64,000 nucleotides of DNA from Bacillus proteolyticus (lineage in GTDB: Bacteria; Bacillota; Bacilli; Bacillales; Bacillaceae_G): the NCBI RefSeq assembly GCF_001884065.1, contig NZ_MACH01000054.1:186001-250000 (forward strand), given 5' to 3'. Of this stretch, positions 46,174 through 55,722 are shown in pieces. Every line of letters starts with the position of its first letter. The first letter of the stretch is position 1. Position numbers and translations under genes: made by a program. The notes beneath the pieces are model-generated. The model worked only from the letters and a program-made list of their open reading frames with translations. It did no database searches and was not told the DNA's origin.

Positions 46174-46925
46174 CGAAACGAATTATTCCATGTCTAGATG
46201 TAAAAGGAGGGCGAGTCGTAAAGGGTGTGAATTTTATAGGGTTACAAGACGTCGGTGATCCTGTTGAAATAGCAGCTTTATATAATGATGCGGGAGCAGA
46301 TGAAATCGTATTTTTAGATATTAATGCGACGCATGAAGGGCGAAAAACGATTATAGATGTTGTAGAACAAACAGCTTCGAAAGTATTTATTCCTCTTACA
46401 GTTGGAGGAGGGATTTTAAGTTTGAAAGATATGTACAATTTACTAAGAGCTGGAGCAGATAAAGTTTCAATAAACTCAGCGGCAGTGAGAAGTCCGAAGT
46501 TAATCCAGGAAGGTGCAGAACATTTTGGCTCACAATGTATTGTTGTAGCAATTGATGCTAGAAAAGTAGAGGAAGATAAATGGAATGTATACGTGAACGG
46601 CGGAAGAGTCGATACAGGGATGGATGCAATCGAATGGGCGAAGCATGTTGTCCAGCTAGGGGCAGGAGAAATTTTACTAACGAGTATGGATGCAGATGGA
46701 ACAAAAAATGGATATGATCTTCGGTTAACAGAAGCAATTTCAAAAAGTGTTTCCGTCCCAGTCATCGCATCTGGAGGGTGTGGTCATTCGGATCACATTA
46801 TAGAAGTCTTTCAAAAGACAACTGTTGACGCAGCATTGGCAGCATCAATCTTTCACTATGGCGAGGCAACTGTACAGGATGTGAAGAGGAAATTAAGAGA
46901 AGCAAACGTTGAGGTGCGGTTATGA
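46167..46925 (+). CDS. hisF: Imidazole glycerol phosphate synthase, cyclase subunit
   Basis: A 252-residue TIM barrel, [19 protein letters not shown] with catalytic Asp11, LTVGGGI, and [15 protein letters not shown] with the second Asp. It forms the synthase with HisH. Overlaps hisA by 7 nt and hisI by 4 nt. Confidence 0.95.
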   Translation: MLTKRIIPCLDVKGGRVVKGVNFIGLQDVGDPVEIAALYNDAGADEIVFLDINATHEGRKTIIDVVEQTASKVFIPLTVGGGILSLKDMYNLLRAGADKVSINSAAVRSPKLIQEGAEHFGSQCIVVAIDARKVEEDKWNVYVNGGRVDTGMDAIEWAKHVVQLGAGEILLTSMDADGTKNGYDLRLTEAISKSVSVPVIASGGCGHSDHIIEVFQKTTVDAALAASIFHYGEATVQDVKRKLREANVEVRL

Positions 46926-47227
46926 AACCTAACTTTTCAAATGGGTTGATACCAGCTGTTGTTATCGAGGAAGATACGAAAGAAGTTTTAATGCTAGCTT
47001 ATATGAATGAAGAAGCGTATGAAAAGACGTTGGAAACGAAAAAAACATGGTTCTATTCCCGCTCGAGACAATCGTTGTGGAATAAAGGAGAAACATCAGG
47101 TAATGTTCAATATGTTCAGTCACTTTATTTAGACTGTGATCAAGATTCAATCGTTGTTGTCGTAAAGCAAATAGGGCCTGCTTGCCATACGGGAGAAAAA
47201 ACGTGTTTTCACTATAAAATTATATAG
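46922..47227 (+). CDS. hisI: Phosphoribosyl-AMP cyclohydrolase
   Basis: A 101-residue enzyme, [17 protein letters not shown], then [28 protein letters not shown] (Mg) and [12 protein letters not shown] (zinc Cys). It is separate from hisE here, unlike the fused protein of B. subtilis. Confidence 0.94.
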   Translation: MKPNFSNGLIPAVVIEEDTKEVLMLAYMNEEAYEKTLETKKTWFYSRSRQSLWNKGETSGNVQYVQSLYLDCDQDSIVVVVKQIGPACHTGEKTCFHYKII

Positions 47228-47238
47228 GGGGGGTACAT

Positions 47239-47562
47239 ATGGAAGATATCCTTAAGTTATTATTTGAAACAATTGAAGAACGAAAGAAAAATCCACTCTC
47301 TGAATCATATACGAATTATTTATTTTCAAAAGGTGAAGATAAAATTTTAAAGAAAATTGGTGAGGAGTGCACCGAAGTAATTATCGCGTCTAAAAATAAT
47401 GATAAAGAAGAACTAGTAAAAGAAATGGTTGATGTGTTCTATCACTGTTTTGTTCTATTAGCTGAAAAAAATATTTCGTTAGAAGATGTCATGCAAGAAG
47501 TGAAAGAAAGAAATGGAAAGCTTTCGAGAGTAGGAGATCGAAAAGAAATAGATACATTATAA
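47239..47562 (+). CDS. hisE: Phosphoribosyl-ATP pyrophosphatase
   Basis: A 107-residue MazG-like protein with [15 protein letters not shown] and [14 protein letters not shown] (the metal-binding E-x-x-E and D). A GGGGGG site precedes the ATG. Confidence 0.93.
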   Translation: MEDILKLLFETIEERKKNPLSESYTNYLFSKGEDKILKKIGEECTEVIIASKNNDKEELVKEMVDVFYHCFVLLAEKNISLEDVMQEVKERNGKLSRVGDRKEIDTL

Positions 47563-47575
47563 GGAGGGAATATGG

Positions 47576-48595
47576 ATGAAAGTGGACTATCACCTTCATT
47601 TAGAAGAAGGACCTTATTCAATAGGTTGGCTTGCTAAAATAAATGATGCACTACAATATTATGAACCGCTTAAAGAAGATAAACATTCAATAGGATGGCT
47701 TATGAAAGCACAAGAACGCCTGCAAAAACGTGTGAAGGAAGGCCCATTTACAGCGAAATGGATTGATTTATATTTAGAAGAGGCGTTGCGAAAAGGGATA
47801 AAGGAAGTTGGCATTGTCGATCATTTATATCGATTTCACGAGGCGAAAGGATATTATGAAAAATATGTAGATATTAGTGATTCAAAACTCGGTCGTTTAC
47901 AGAAGGAATGGCTAGACCAAGTAAGAGTAACGTCTCTTTATGATTTTACAAAGGCGATTGAAGAGGCAAAAGAGCGATGGAGTAAACGAGGGGTAACGCT
48001 CAAACTTGGAATTGAAGCGGATTATTTTATCGGCGGCGAACAAGAGCTAAAAGAGTTACTAGCATTAGGAGACTTTGATTATGTAATCGGTTCAGTCCAT
48101 TTTATAGAGGGGTGGGGATTTGATAATCCAGATGCGAAAGAGTATTTTGGTAAGCATGATTTACATACTTTATATCATACGTTTTTCGCTACAGTTGAAA
48201 GTGCGGTTCGTTCTGAGCTCTTTGATATAATAGCTCATCTTGATAACATAAAAGTATTTAATTATCGGTTAGATGAGAATGAACAGCTTTTTTATTATAA
48301 GGAAATTGCGCGTGCGCTAGTAGAAACGAATACCGCAACAGAAGTAAATGCAGGATTGTACTATCGCTATCCTGTTCGTGAAATGTGTCCAAGTCCACTA
48401 TATTTACAAGTGTTAGCTAAATATGGAGTTCCAATTACGATTTCTTCGGATGCTCATTATCCGAATGATCTAGGGAAATACGTAAAAGAAAATGTGCAAA
48501 CATTACGGACTCACGGTATTACTCAAATCGCAACATTTTCGAAACGAGTAAGAGTAATGAGACAACTTGAAGAAGAAGTAACAATTTCAAAATAA
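47576..48595 (+). CDS. hisJ: Histidinol-phosphatase, PHP type
   Basis: A 339-residue PHP-domain phosphatase. Metal ligands are visible in DYHLHLEE, VDHLYRF, GIEADYF, GSVHFIEGW, AHLDNIKVF and SSDAHYP. It is longer than the ~270-residue B. subtilis HisJ because of an N-terminal insertion (~15-60) that contains an internal repeat (SIGWLAKINDAL / SIGWLMKAQERL). It completes the pathway whose phosphatase domain is absent from HisB. Confidence 0.85.
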   Translation: MKVDYHLHLEEGPYSIGWLAKINDALQYYEPLKEDKHSIGWLMKAQERLQKRVKEGPFTAKWIDLYLEEALRKGIKEVGIVDHLYRFHEAKGYYEKYVDISDSKLGRLQKEWLDQVRVTSLYDFTKAIEEAKERWSKRGVTLKLGIEADYFIGGEQELKELLALGDFDYVIGSVHFIEGWGFDNPDAKEYFGKHDLHTLYHTFFATVESAVRSELFDIIAHLDNIKVFNYRLDENEQLFYYKEIARALVETNTATEVNAGLYYRYPVREMCPSPLYLQVLAKYGVPITISSDAHYPNDLGKYVKENVQTLRTHGITQIATFSKRVRVMRQLEEEVTISK

Positions 48596-48617
48596 AACAC
48601 GATTTTTTGATGAAAAC

Positions 48618-48659
48618 CACCCTTTTTGTTCAAAATAAGAAAGAATGAAAAGGAGGGTG
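48618..48659 (+). promoter_or_regulatory. Hairpin that can hide the ribosome binding site of the 62-residue gene
   Basis: CACCCTTTT (48618-48626) is complementary, with one bulge, to AAAAGGAGGGTG (48648-48659), which is the Shine-Dalgarno sequence of the next gene. Confidence 0.45.
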
Positions 48660-48663
48660 AAAA

Positions 48664-48852
48664 ATGGTGAAACAACAAAATAAACAAAACGTACAAGCGA
48701 CAGATCAAGTGACAGATCAAGTGATAGATCAAGCTTATACTTCTGAAACGAATAATACAGCTAACTCAGTTATCGAGGAACAAATTAGCGATACAGTTGC
48801 AGAAGGAACAATTGATGCGAAGCTTGGAAAAGAATCGCAAGAGAAGGCGTAA
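48664..48852 (+). CDS. Small Gln/Thr-rich hypothetical protein
   Basis: A 62-residue acidic protein with AGGAGGGTG 4 bp before ATG. Residues ~12-23 are a threefold repeat (ATDQ-VTDQ-VIDQ) encoded by three near-identical 12-bp DNA repeats at 48699-48734. The rest (SVIEEQISDTVAEGTIDAKL) is helical. No family is identified with confidence; it is probably soluble. A terminator follows. Confidence 0.6.
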   Translation: MVKQQNKQNVQATDQVTDQVIDQAYTSETNNTANSVIEEQISDTVAEGTIDAKLGKESQEKA

Positions 48853-48854
48853 GA

Positions 48855-48888
48855 AGAGAGGAGAGATGAATCTCCTCTTTTCTTATGT
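48855..48888 (+). terminator. Terminator after the 62-residue gene
   Basis: AGAGAGGAGA / TCTCCTCTTTTCTT with a 6-nt loop. Confidence 0.7.
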
Positions 48889-48998
48889 GAAAAAATGAAG
48901 ATTTTCAAAACTATAATCAAATTCCTTGGTTTTTATATGTGGATTTCTTACAATGAAATATAAGAGATATCTTATTTTGCATAGAAGAGGTGTTAGTA

Positions 48999-49970
48999 GT
49001 GGCGAAAATATTAGTAGCAGGGAAAATTCCAGAAATCGGATTAGAACTATTAAAGGATCATGATGTAGAAATGTATGATAAAGAAGAATTAATTTCTTTA
49101 GATGAATTAACAGAGCGTGTAAAAGATAAAGATGCATTGTTAAGCTTACTTTCTACAAAGGTGACGAAAGAAGTTATTGATGCGGCACCTCATTTAAAGA
49201 TTGTTGCAAACTACGGTGCTGGTTACGATAATATTGATTTCACTTATGCAGGAGAAAAAGGAATTGCAGTGTCGAATACACCGAAAGTATCAACTGAAGC
49301 GACAGCAGAATTAACATTTGCACTTCTGTTAGCAGCTGCACGTAGAATTCCTGAAGGTGATACGTTATGTCGTACAACTGGATTTAACGGATGGGCACCG
49401 TTATTCTTCTTGGGCCGCGAAGTACACGGTAAGACAATCGGAATTATTGGCCTTGGAGAAATTGGGAAGGCAGTTGCAAAGCGTGCGAAAGCATTTGGAA
49501 TGGATATTTTATATACGGGGCCAAATCGTAAGCCTGAAGCGGAAAGTGAACTGGGAGCAACATATGTAACATTGGAAGAATTATTACAAACAGCAGACTT
49601 TATTACAATTAACTGTGCTTATAATCCGAAATTACATCATATGATTGATGAAGAACAGTTTAAAATGATGAAGAAAACAGCATATATTATAAATGCTTCA
49701 CGTGGACCAATTATGCACGAATCAGCACTTGCTCATGCACTAAAAACGAATGAAATTGAAGGTGCAGCTCTTGACGTATTTGAATTTGAACCGAAAATTA
49801 CAGAAGAGCTAAAAGGATTAAAGAATGTAGTACTTGCTCCTCATGTAGGAAATGCAACATTCGAAACTCGTGATGCGATGGCTGAAATGGCAGTGAGAAA
49901 TATTTTAGCTGTATTAAACGATGAAGAACCTGTAACACCTGTAAATCAAAAATTATTAGTTACAAAATAA
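48999..49970 (+). CDS. D-isomer-specific 2-hydroxyacid dehydrogenase
   Basis: A 323-residue NAD(P)-dependent dehydrogenase from the GTG at 48999 (AGAGGTG site). GLGEIGKAVAKRAKAFGMDI is the Rossmann loop; catalytic Arg in INASRGPI, Glu in FEFEPKI and His in APHVGNATFE. Close to gluconate 2-dehydrogenase/glyoxylate reductase (YvcT-like) rather than to SerA, because it lacks the ACT domain. The exact substrate is open. Confidence 0.82.
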   Translation: MAKILVAGKIPEIGLELLKDHDVEMYDKEELISLDELTERVKDKDALLSLLSTKVTKEVIDAAPHLKIVANYGAGYDNIDFTYAGEKGIAVSNTPKVSTEATAELTFALLLAAARRIPEGDTLCRTTGFNGWAPLFFLGREVHGKTIGIIGLGEIGKAVAKRAKAFGMDILYTGPNRKPEAESELGATYVTLEELLQTADFITINCAYNPKLHHMIDEEQFKMMKKTAYIINASRGPIMHESALAHALKTNEIEGAALDVFEFEPKITEELKGLKNVVLAPHVGNATFETRDAMAEMAVRNILAVLNDEEPVTPVNQKLLVTK

Positions 49971-50006
49971 AAAGAAACCTTCCAATTTCGGAAGGTTTCT
50001 TTTTAT
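49971..50006. terminator. Bidirectional terminator
   Basis: AAAGAAACCTTCC / GGAAGGTTTCTTT with ~6-nt loop, between the dehydrogenase and the converging pssA gene, which ends at 50003 inside the right side. Confidence 0.85.
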
Positions 50007-50704
50007 TTTTCTTTATTTGCTTTTTTAGAAGGTCTTTGTCTAAGGAATTGAGATAGCATATACAAAATATATAGTGGAATGGCAATGAATAAGAAAACAG
50101 AAAAATTACCAAAACCTGTTTGGTACATTGTGATAATGCTTCCAACTAAAAATAGTGTAATAATGATGCTATATCGTGGAATTGGTACATCCTTTAAACT
50201 TGGGATGCGAATTCGGCTCACCATTAAAAATGCGAACGTTACAAATACTGTAATAAGAACGATTTTTGGAATGGTATTTGAAAATAATGTTAGGAAAGCG
50301 ACAAGCCCTCCTGCTGCAGTAATCGGAACTCCAGTGAAATATTTCATAGAAGTAGAAGATGGTGTTACATTAAATCGTGCTAAGCGATATGCTCCGAACA
50401 GTGGGAATAATCCCGCTATGTATAGTCCAATGATTCCGTAGTTGGAAAAAGATGTGTAATACATTAAAACAGCAGGTGCTGCGCCAAATGTTACAACATC
50501 TGCGAGTGAATCAAGCTCTTTTCCCATTTGTGAATCAACGCGTAATAAACGAGCAACACGACCATCAAGACTATCTAACATCATCCCGATAAGTACTAAA
50601 ATAGCAGCTGATTTATAATATCCTAAAGATGCATAGCCAATTGACAAGAATCCGCTATATAAATTTCCGAGCGTAAATAAGTTTGGAATAGCTGCTCTAT
50701 ACAA
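50003..50704 (-). CDS. pssA: CDP-diacylglycerol--serine O-phosphatidyltransferase
   Basis: A 233-residue integral membrane enzyme with TTG start. The CDP-alcohol phosphotransferase motif D-x2-DG-x2-AR-x8-G-x3-D-x3-D is complete at residues 44-69 (DSLDGRVARL...GKELDSLAD). It makes phosphatidylserine, the precursor of phosphatidylethanolamine. The decarboxylase gene is not adjacent. Confidence 0.9.
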   Translation of the reverse strand: MYRAAIPNLFTLGNLYSGFLSIGYASLGYYKSAAILVLIGMMLDSLDGRVARLLRVDSQMGKELDSLADVVTFGAAPAVLMYYTSFSNYGIIGLYIAGLFPLFGAYRLARFNVTPSSTSMKYFTGVPITAAGGLVAFLTLFSNTIPKIVLITVFVTFAFLMVSRIRIPSLKDVPIPRYSIIITLFLVGSIITMYQTGFGNFSVFLFIAIPLYILYMLSQFLRQRPSKKANKEK

Positions 50705-50848
50705 AATCTGATCCCTTGCTTTCTGTTATAAATTCTTAATTAGTGTATGAAAGTTTACTTATTTTATCATACCATAAATTTCTTCCTCATACGAAAGAAA
50801 TTCCCAATTTGTGAAAGATTTCATAGAGGACAAGATTGAAGTATAAGT

Positions 50849-50885
50849 AAAAAAAGAAGCAACTTTTCATAAAGTTGCTTCTTAC
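50849..50885 (-). terminator. Terminator of the LTA synthase gene
   Basis: GAAGCAACTTT / AAAGTTGCTTC with a 4-nt loop; on the minus strand a run of seven T follows. Confidence 0.85.
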
Positions 50886-50886
50886 A

Positions 50887-52773
50887 TTATTCAAATTTTG
50901 TTATCATCGTTCCAGTTTTATATCGATTATTAGGATCGAATCGTAATAAATCTCCATAGATCAGTTTGTCGGATAGTTTTAAATCTGTTTTTGCTTTTTC
51001 AATATACGGCTGACATAGCGCTACATCTGCCTCTTCACCGGAGCTTTTTTTGTAGCACATATTTTTTGTGTACACATAATCCTCTGTTACAAAACTACCA
51101 TCGCGCATTACCATGAGAGGGTCTTTTTCTTTTATAAATAAGTCAGTTCCAAATTCAACTGATTGATTTGTTTTAATACCAAGTAAATGAAGAAGCGTCG
51201 GTTTAATATCAATTTGTCCTGATACTTTAGAAATAACTTTTCCTTCTTGACCAGGTACATGAATAATAAGAGGGACGCGCTGCAATTGCATAGAATCAAA
51301 CGGTGTAATAGCGTCTTTCCCAAGGAACTGAGCCATAGATGCATTATGGTTTTCGGAAATGCCGTAGTGATCTCCATAAATGACAATAACAGAATTGTCG
51401 TAAAGTCCTTCTTCTTTTAATTGGTTAATGAATAATTTGAGAGCTTCATCCGTGTAGCGGACCGTTGGGAAATAGCGATTTAGAACGCCGCTTTCCGAAT
51501 TAAACTCATCAACATATTGATCTTCTGGATTTAGAAGAAATGGAAAATGGTTTGTTAAAGTAATAAATTTTGTATAGAACGGTTGTGGTAAAGATTTTAG
51601 CTTTGGAATAGATTGTTCAAAGAACTCTTTATCTTTTAATCCCCAACCGACAGACATTTGCTCCGTGCCTACGTAATCATTTAAATTAAAGTAACGATCA
51701 TATCCAAGTGCAGGGTACATTACATCACGATTCCAAAACGTTTTATCGTTTGAATGGAAGACAGCAGAAGAATATCCGTATTTCTTTAATTGTTCTGGTG
51801 TAGCTGTATATTCATTCGTTGCATGAGTGAAGAATACAGAACCACGGTCTAACGGATAAAGTGAGTTTTCAACGATAAATTCAGCATCAGAAGTTTTACC
51901 TTGTCCCGTTTGATGATAGAAGTTATCAAAATAGAAACTATCTTTAATAAACTCATTTAAAAATGGAGTAATTTCTTTTCCATTTATCTTTTTATTAATA
52001 ACAAAACTTTGTGTAGATTCCATTGAAATTAAAATTACATTTTTACCCTTTGCAGCTCCAAATAAGTTTTTATCAACTTGTTTATCTTTTGAGTCTGTAT
52101 AGTTTTTAATTTCAGAGAACCCGTCTCCACTTGCAAATACACGCTCGGCTGAAGACTTAGATTGAAGGGTAATATCAAATAGATGATATGTGTATAACCC
52201 TAAATTTTTCACGACAGTTTGACGATCAAATGAGCGTGAGAACATTTGTGGTTTATATATAACTGAAACAACAATTTGTAGTGCTAATAATGCTGTTACA
52301 CCGCTAAAGAAAGTTCGCTTCTCAGAGCGAGAAAGCGGCGTCTTGTCACAGAATGATGGGAATTTACGTGAAATAAACATTAAAATAATTGCATCTGCAA
52401 ATAAAAGTAATGTTTTATACGTAAATAGTTCTTTAATGCTCGTTCCTAAGTCAGCCATATTATTTGTTTGGAATAAAACAGGGAAAGTAACAAAATCGTT
52501 ATAGAACCCGTAAAACATTGCATTTCCAAATAAAATAAATGACAGTATAAAACTAATTACAATAATAATTCGGTTTCGGTACTTAGATGCAAGTAAAGCG
52601 AAACCAAAAAATAAAAGTAACGAAGCTAGTGGGTTAATAAAAAGCATAAATTCTTCAAAGAAGTTATCAATTCTAATATCAAATGCTAGCTTGTACACAA
52701 TATATGTTTTTATCCATAATAAAACGACTGCAACTAGTGCAAATCGTAATTTTGGAAACAGACGTTGTAGCAT
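50887..52773 (-). CDS. ltaS: Lipoteichoic acid synthase family protein
   Basis: A 628-residue protein from the ATG at 52773 (AGAGGAG, 6 bp); upstream extension to 52833 lacks a site. Five N-terminal membrane segments precede an extracellular sulfatase-fold domain with the nucleophile threonine in HQTGQGKTSDAEF, metal ligands in SMESTQSF and VIYGDHYG. It polymerises glycerol-phosphate onto glycolipid anchors; B. cereus strains carry several paralogues, so the exact one is not certain. D-alanylation of its product is done by the dlt operon in this window. Confidence 0.88.
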   Translation of the reverse strand: MLQRLFPKLRFALVAVVLLWIKTYIVYKLAFDIRIDNFFEEFMLFINPLASLLLFFGFALLASKYRNRIIIVISFILSFILFGNAMFYGFYNDFVTFPVLFQTNNMADLGTSIKELFTYKTLLLFADAIILMFISRKFPSFCDKTPLSRSEKRTFFSGVTALLALQIVVSVIYKPQMFSRSFDRQTVVKNLGLYTYHLFDITLQSKSSAERVFASGDGFSEIKNYTDSKDKQVDKNLFGAAKGKNVILISMESTQSFVINKKINGKEITPFLNEFIKDSFYFDNFYHQTGQGKTSDAEFIVENSLYPLDRGSVFFTHATNEYTATPEQLKKYGYSSAVFHSNDKTFWNRDVMYPALGYDRYFNLNDYVGTEQMSVGWGLKDKEFFEQSIPKLKSLPQPFYTKFITLTNHFPFLLNPEDQYVDEFNSESGVLNRYFPTVRYTDEALKLFINQLKEEGLYDNSVIVIYGDHYGISENHNASMAQFLGKDAITPFDSMQLQRVPLIIHVPGQEGKVISKVSGQIDIKPTLLHLLGIKTNQSVEFGTDLFIKEKDPLMVMRDGSFVTEDYVYTKNMCYKKSSGEEADVALCQPYIEKAKTDLKLSDKLIYGDLLRFDPNNRYKTGTMITKFE

Positions 52774-53032
52774 AATATACTCCTCTCTTAAAAGCATGAC
52801 AGTTCTTGTGAGTCCCTTTGAATAGCGCTTCACTTTATATATACGAACAGTCCTTTATTATTATGATTATTATACTATGAGTATCATTATACGAAAATAA
52901 AAGCGGGTTGTGGGCTTTTTTTGCAACAATTGAGTAGAAAAAGCGAAGTGGGAGACAATAAAATGGAATTTCTATGTATGATTATTATCATTCGTTAAAC
53001 ATAGAAAGTATCGCAATGGTACGGAGGTTATG

Positions 53033-53431
53033 ATGCGAAAATTATTATATCTAATAGTATGCATTAGTTTTATGCTTTTTTCTTCACCGAGTGTATCAGT
53101 AGCACAATATGATGCACCGCTCATGGAAGATGCTCTTTATTCTGTGTTATTTCCAAAAATAAATGAAGCGATTGAGAAGCAATATGGAAAATTAAAACCG
53201 TTTGATTGTCCTAAAATTATTAGTTTAAAAAAACTTTATAGCGGTACATATTTATTTCAAGCAGTAATTGAAATAACGAAATATGAATCAGGAATAGGTG
53301 GTAAAGTACTTCCTCCATTTGAGAAGATAAGTATGACATTTAACAATGAAGAAGGAGAATGGACTGTTACAAAAATATCTATAAAGCGCTTACCGGATGA
53401 AACGAAATTAAACTGTAAAAAAACAATTTAA
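53033..53431 (+). CDS. Secreted DUF3888 domain protein
   Basis: A 132-residue protein with a Sec signal peptide (MRKLLYLIVCISFMLFSSPS, cleavage near SVSVAQ) followed by the DUF3888 pattern: PLMEDALYSVLFPKINEAIE, then IISLKKLYSGTYLFQAVIEI and a WTVTKI strand. Function unknown; common in B. cereus. CGGAGGT precedes two adjacent ATGs (53030, 53033); the second has the better spacing. Confidence 0.8.
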   Translation: MRKLLYLIVCISFMLFSSPSVSVAQYDAPLMEDALYSVLFPKINEAIEKQYGKLKPFDCPKIISLKKLYSGTYLFQAVIEITKYESGIGGKVLPPFEKISMTFNNEEGEWTVTKISIKRLPDETKLNCKKTI

Positions 53432-53439
53432 AAAATTGT

Positions 53440-53469
53440 TTGACAAATAAAATGTTCCTTTGGTATTGT
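53440..53469 (+). promoter_or_regulatory. Promoter of the lysA leader
   Basis: TTGACA at 53440-53445, 18-bp spacer, TATTGT at 53464-53469. Confidence 0.6.
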
Positions 53470-53512
53470 TAATAGCAACAATTAGATGTTTGAAAATTAA
53501 ATAGACTTACCT

Positions 53513-53808
53513 CATCTACTCTCAAAGGTAGAGGCCGCGATAGGAAAGAGTAAGCTATGGGAGATTTAATGGAATCTGTGATCATAGTTTGAAAGGGACT
53601 ATTGCCGAAATATAAGAATAACCATCTTATTCATATATTGGGACTGCATTGAATAAATGTAGTACTGTCATAAGATTTATTTTATGGAGAGCTATTTGGA
53701 GATGTTGATGCGGTTTCTTATTTTGAGAAGATAACAACTCGTTTATTTTTTCAATATATATTTTTCCTAATAAGAAACGCGTGTGAACATTGTTCCGCGC
53801 GTTTTTTG
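53513..53808 (+). promoter_or_regulatory. Lysine riboswitch (L box) with terminator, upstream of lysA
   Basis: The aptamer spans ~53513-53704: P1 CATCTACTCTC pairs with GAGAG...AGATG, and the L-box blocks AAAGGTAGAGGC, GGAAAGAGTAAGC, GCCGAAAT, GGGACTGC and TGGAGAGCTA are all present. The expression platform has terminator AAACGCG / CGCGTTT with T-run (53775-53807) and an antiterminator GCGGTTTCTTA (53710-53720) with TAAGAAACGC (53771-53780). Lysine should switch lysA off by termination. Confidence 0.93.
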
Positions 53809-53882
53809 TCTATCTAAAAGCGTGCTGCAATGAATAGAAGATTGGGGTTATGAGTTTTAGAGGAAATAAGGGAGGAATTCAA

Positions 53883-55199
53883 ATGTATTTACACGGCACA
53901 AGCCGAATCAATGGGCAAGGACACTTAGAAATTGGTGGGTGCGATACGACGCAGCTAGCAAAACAATACGGAACACCACTTTATGTATACGATGAAGAGT
54001 CTATTCGAGGAAAGTGCCGCGCGTTTCATCGTGCTTTTAAAGAAAGTGGTTTCTCTTATCAAGTAGCATATGCAAGCAAGGCGTTCTTGTGCATGGAGAT
54101 GTGCCGAGTAGCTCGTGAAGAGAATATGTCATTAGATGTTGTTTCTGGAGGAGAATTATATACTGCGCTTCAAGCAGGATTTCCAGCATCGCGCATTCAT
54201 TTTCACGGCAATAATAAAACAGAAGAAGAGATCGTGATGGCTCTTCAGGCGAATATTGGTTGTTTTGTCGTAGATAATTTCTTGGAATTAGAAATTTTGC
54301 ATGATTTAGCAGTGCAACATGGAAAGTTTGTGAACATATTAATCCGTGTAACGCCAGGAGTAGAGGCACATACACACGAATATATAACAACAGGTCAAGA
54401 GGATTCGAAATTTGGATTTGGTGTTTCAAATGGTCAAGCGATGCAAGCAATTGAGCTAGCTTTGCAAAAATCAAATTATAATGTGCTAGGAATTCACTCG
54501 CACATCGGATCACAAATATTCGAAACGGCTGGTTTTGTTCGAGCAATTAAAGTACTACGTCAATTTTTAGAAGAAGTGAGAGAGCGAACAAACTATGTAG
54601 TGAAAGTATTGAATGTAGGTGGAGGTTTCGGTATACGTTATACGGAGTCTGATACACCGTTAACACTTGAAACATATGTGGAGGCTGTAACGAGTACGAT
54701 AAGAGAGCAGTTTACAGTATGTGAATACCCGCTTCCAGAAATATGGATTGAACCAGGTCGTAGTATCGTAGGTGATGCTGGAACAACAATTTATACAGTC
54801 GGATCGGTGAAAGAGATTCCTGGTATTCGGAAATATGTTTCAGTCGATGGTGGGATGACAGATAATTTAAGACCAGCTTTATATAACGCTCGTTATGAAG
54901 CAATGTTAGCGAATCGAGGGAATGATGAGAATGAGGAACTCGTTTCGATTGCTGGGAAATGCTGTGAAAGTGGAGATATGCTGATTTGGGATATTAACTT
55001 ACCGCAAGTTGCTTCTTCTGATTTACTAGCAATTTCTTGTACGGGGGCATATGGGTACTCGATGGCGAATAATTATAATCGTATTCGTAGACCAGCTGTC
55101 GTCTTTGCAAAAGGCGGAACATCACAAATCGTTGTAGAGCGTGAAACGTATGAAAATATTATTGGGAACGATCGCATACGTATTAAAGAGCTTGTTTAG
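53883..55199 (+). CDS. lysA: Diaminopimelate decarboxylase
   Basis: A 438-residue fold-type III PLP enzyme from the ATG at 53883 (GGGAGG, ~8 bp). Schiff-base lysine in VAYASKAFLC, SGGELYTA, HIGSQIFE, VGGGFGIRY, and the second-domain CCESGDMLIWD with the substrate-binding Cys. It makes lysine from meso-DAP, matching the lysine riboswitch upstream. Confidence 0.94.
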   Translation: MYLHGTSRINGQGHLEIGGCDTTQLAKQYGTPLYVYDEESIRGKCRAFHRAFKESGFSYQVAYASKAFLCMEMCRVAREENMSLDVVSGGELYTALQAGFPASRIHFHGNNKTEEEIVMALQANIGCFVVDNFLELEILHDLAVQHGKFVNILIRVTPGVEAHTHEYITTGQEDSKFGFGVSNGQAMQAIELALQKSNYNVLGIHSHIGSQIFETAGFVRAIKVLRQFLEEVRERTNYVVKVLNVGGGFGIRYTESDTPLTLETYVEAVTSTIREQFTVCEYPLPEIWIEPGRSIVGDAGTTIYTVGSVKEIPGIRKYVSVDGGMTDNLRPALYNARYEAMLANRGNDENEELVSIAGKCCESGDMLIWDINLPQVASSDLLAISCTGAYGYSMANNYNRIRRPAVVFAKGGTSQIVVERETYENIIGNDRIRIKELV

Positions 55200-55272
55200 G
55201 TAGGGAAAAGGAGTTGTTCTGAGGGGCAATTCCTTTTTTATAAAATAATTAAAATATATCGGAAAACTAGGA

Positions 55273-55300
55273 TTGAAAAAAAACAGAATTGTGATAAAAT
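55273..55300 (+). promoter_or_regulatory. Promoter of the S-box operon
   Basis: TTGAAA at 55273-55278 and TAAAAT at 55295-55300 with 16-bp spacing, 13 bp before the aptamer. Confidence 0.6.
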
Positions 55301-55312
55301 ACAAATACAAAG

Positions 55313-55468
55313 CTTATCAAGAGAAGCGGAGGGAACTGGCCCGGCGAAGCTCGGCAACCTGCTTATAGAAAGCAAGGTGCTAAATCCAGCAAAATGGAAT
55401 CCATTTTGAAAGATAAGGTAAAATATATTACCGAACAGTCTTTTCGAAATGGGAAAGATTTTTTTTAT
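55313..55468 (+). promoter_or_regulatory. SAM-I riboswitch (S box) upstream of yezD-cysH
   Basis: Aptamer 55313-55418: CTTATCAAGAGAAGCGGAGG pairs at its ends with GATAAGG, and ACTGGCCC, GAAGC, CGGCAACC and AAGGTGCTAAATCC are the conserved blocks. A terminator TCTTTTC / GGGAAAGA with eight T follows at ~55441-55468. SAM binding should reduce expression of the sulfate assimilation genes. Confidence 0.95.
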
Positions 55469-55491
55469 GAATAAAAAGGGGGGCTGTTCGC

Positions 55492-55635
55492 GTGAGCGTA
55501 CGGGAACATTTTGAGGAAGTATCTGAGAAAATTCAAGCGATGCTTGCTGATATGAAATATGGCTCAATTACAATTGTTGTGCAAGATGGAAAAGTAATTC
55601 AATTAGAGAAAAGTGAAAAAGTACGTTTAAAGTAA
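55492..55635 (+). CDS. yezD: YezD family small protein
   Basis: A 47-residue protein with GTG start, 8 bp after a GGGGGG site. MKYGSITIVVQDGKVIQLEK is the YezD/DUF2292 core, a short beta-hairpin. Function unknown, but family members are regularly found behind S boxes with sulfur genes, as here. Confidence 0.85.
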   Translation: MSVREHFEEVSEKIQAMLADMKYGSITIVVQDGKVIQLEKSEKVRLK

Positions 55636-55661
55636 AAAGCGCTGACTAGAAAAACTAGAGG

Positions 55662-55701
55662 CGGTTTTAACCTATTTTATTAGGTTAAAACCGTCTTTTT
55701 G
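55662..55701 (+). terminator. Hairpin terminator between yezD and cysH
   Basis: A 13-bp perfect stem CGGTTTTAACCTA with a 6-nt loop and CTTTTTGCTTTT after it. As the cys genes have no other obvious promoter, it is probably leaky or the site of a second control point. Confidence 0.75.
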
Positions 55702-55722
55702 CTTTTACAGGGGGAAAAAAAC

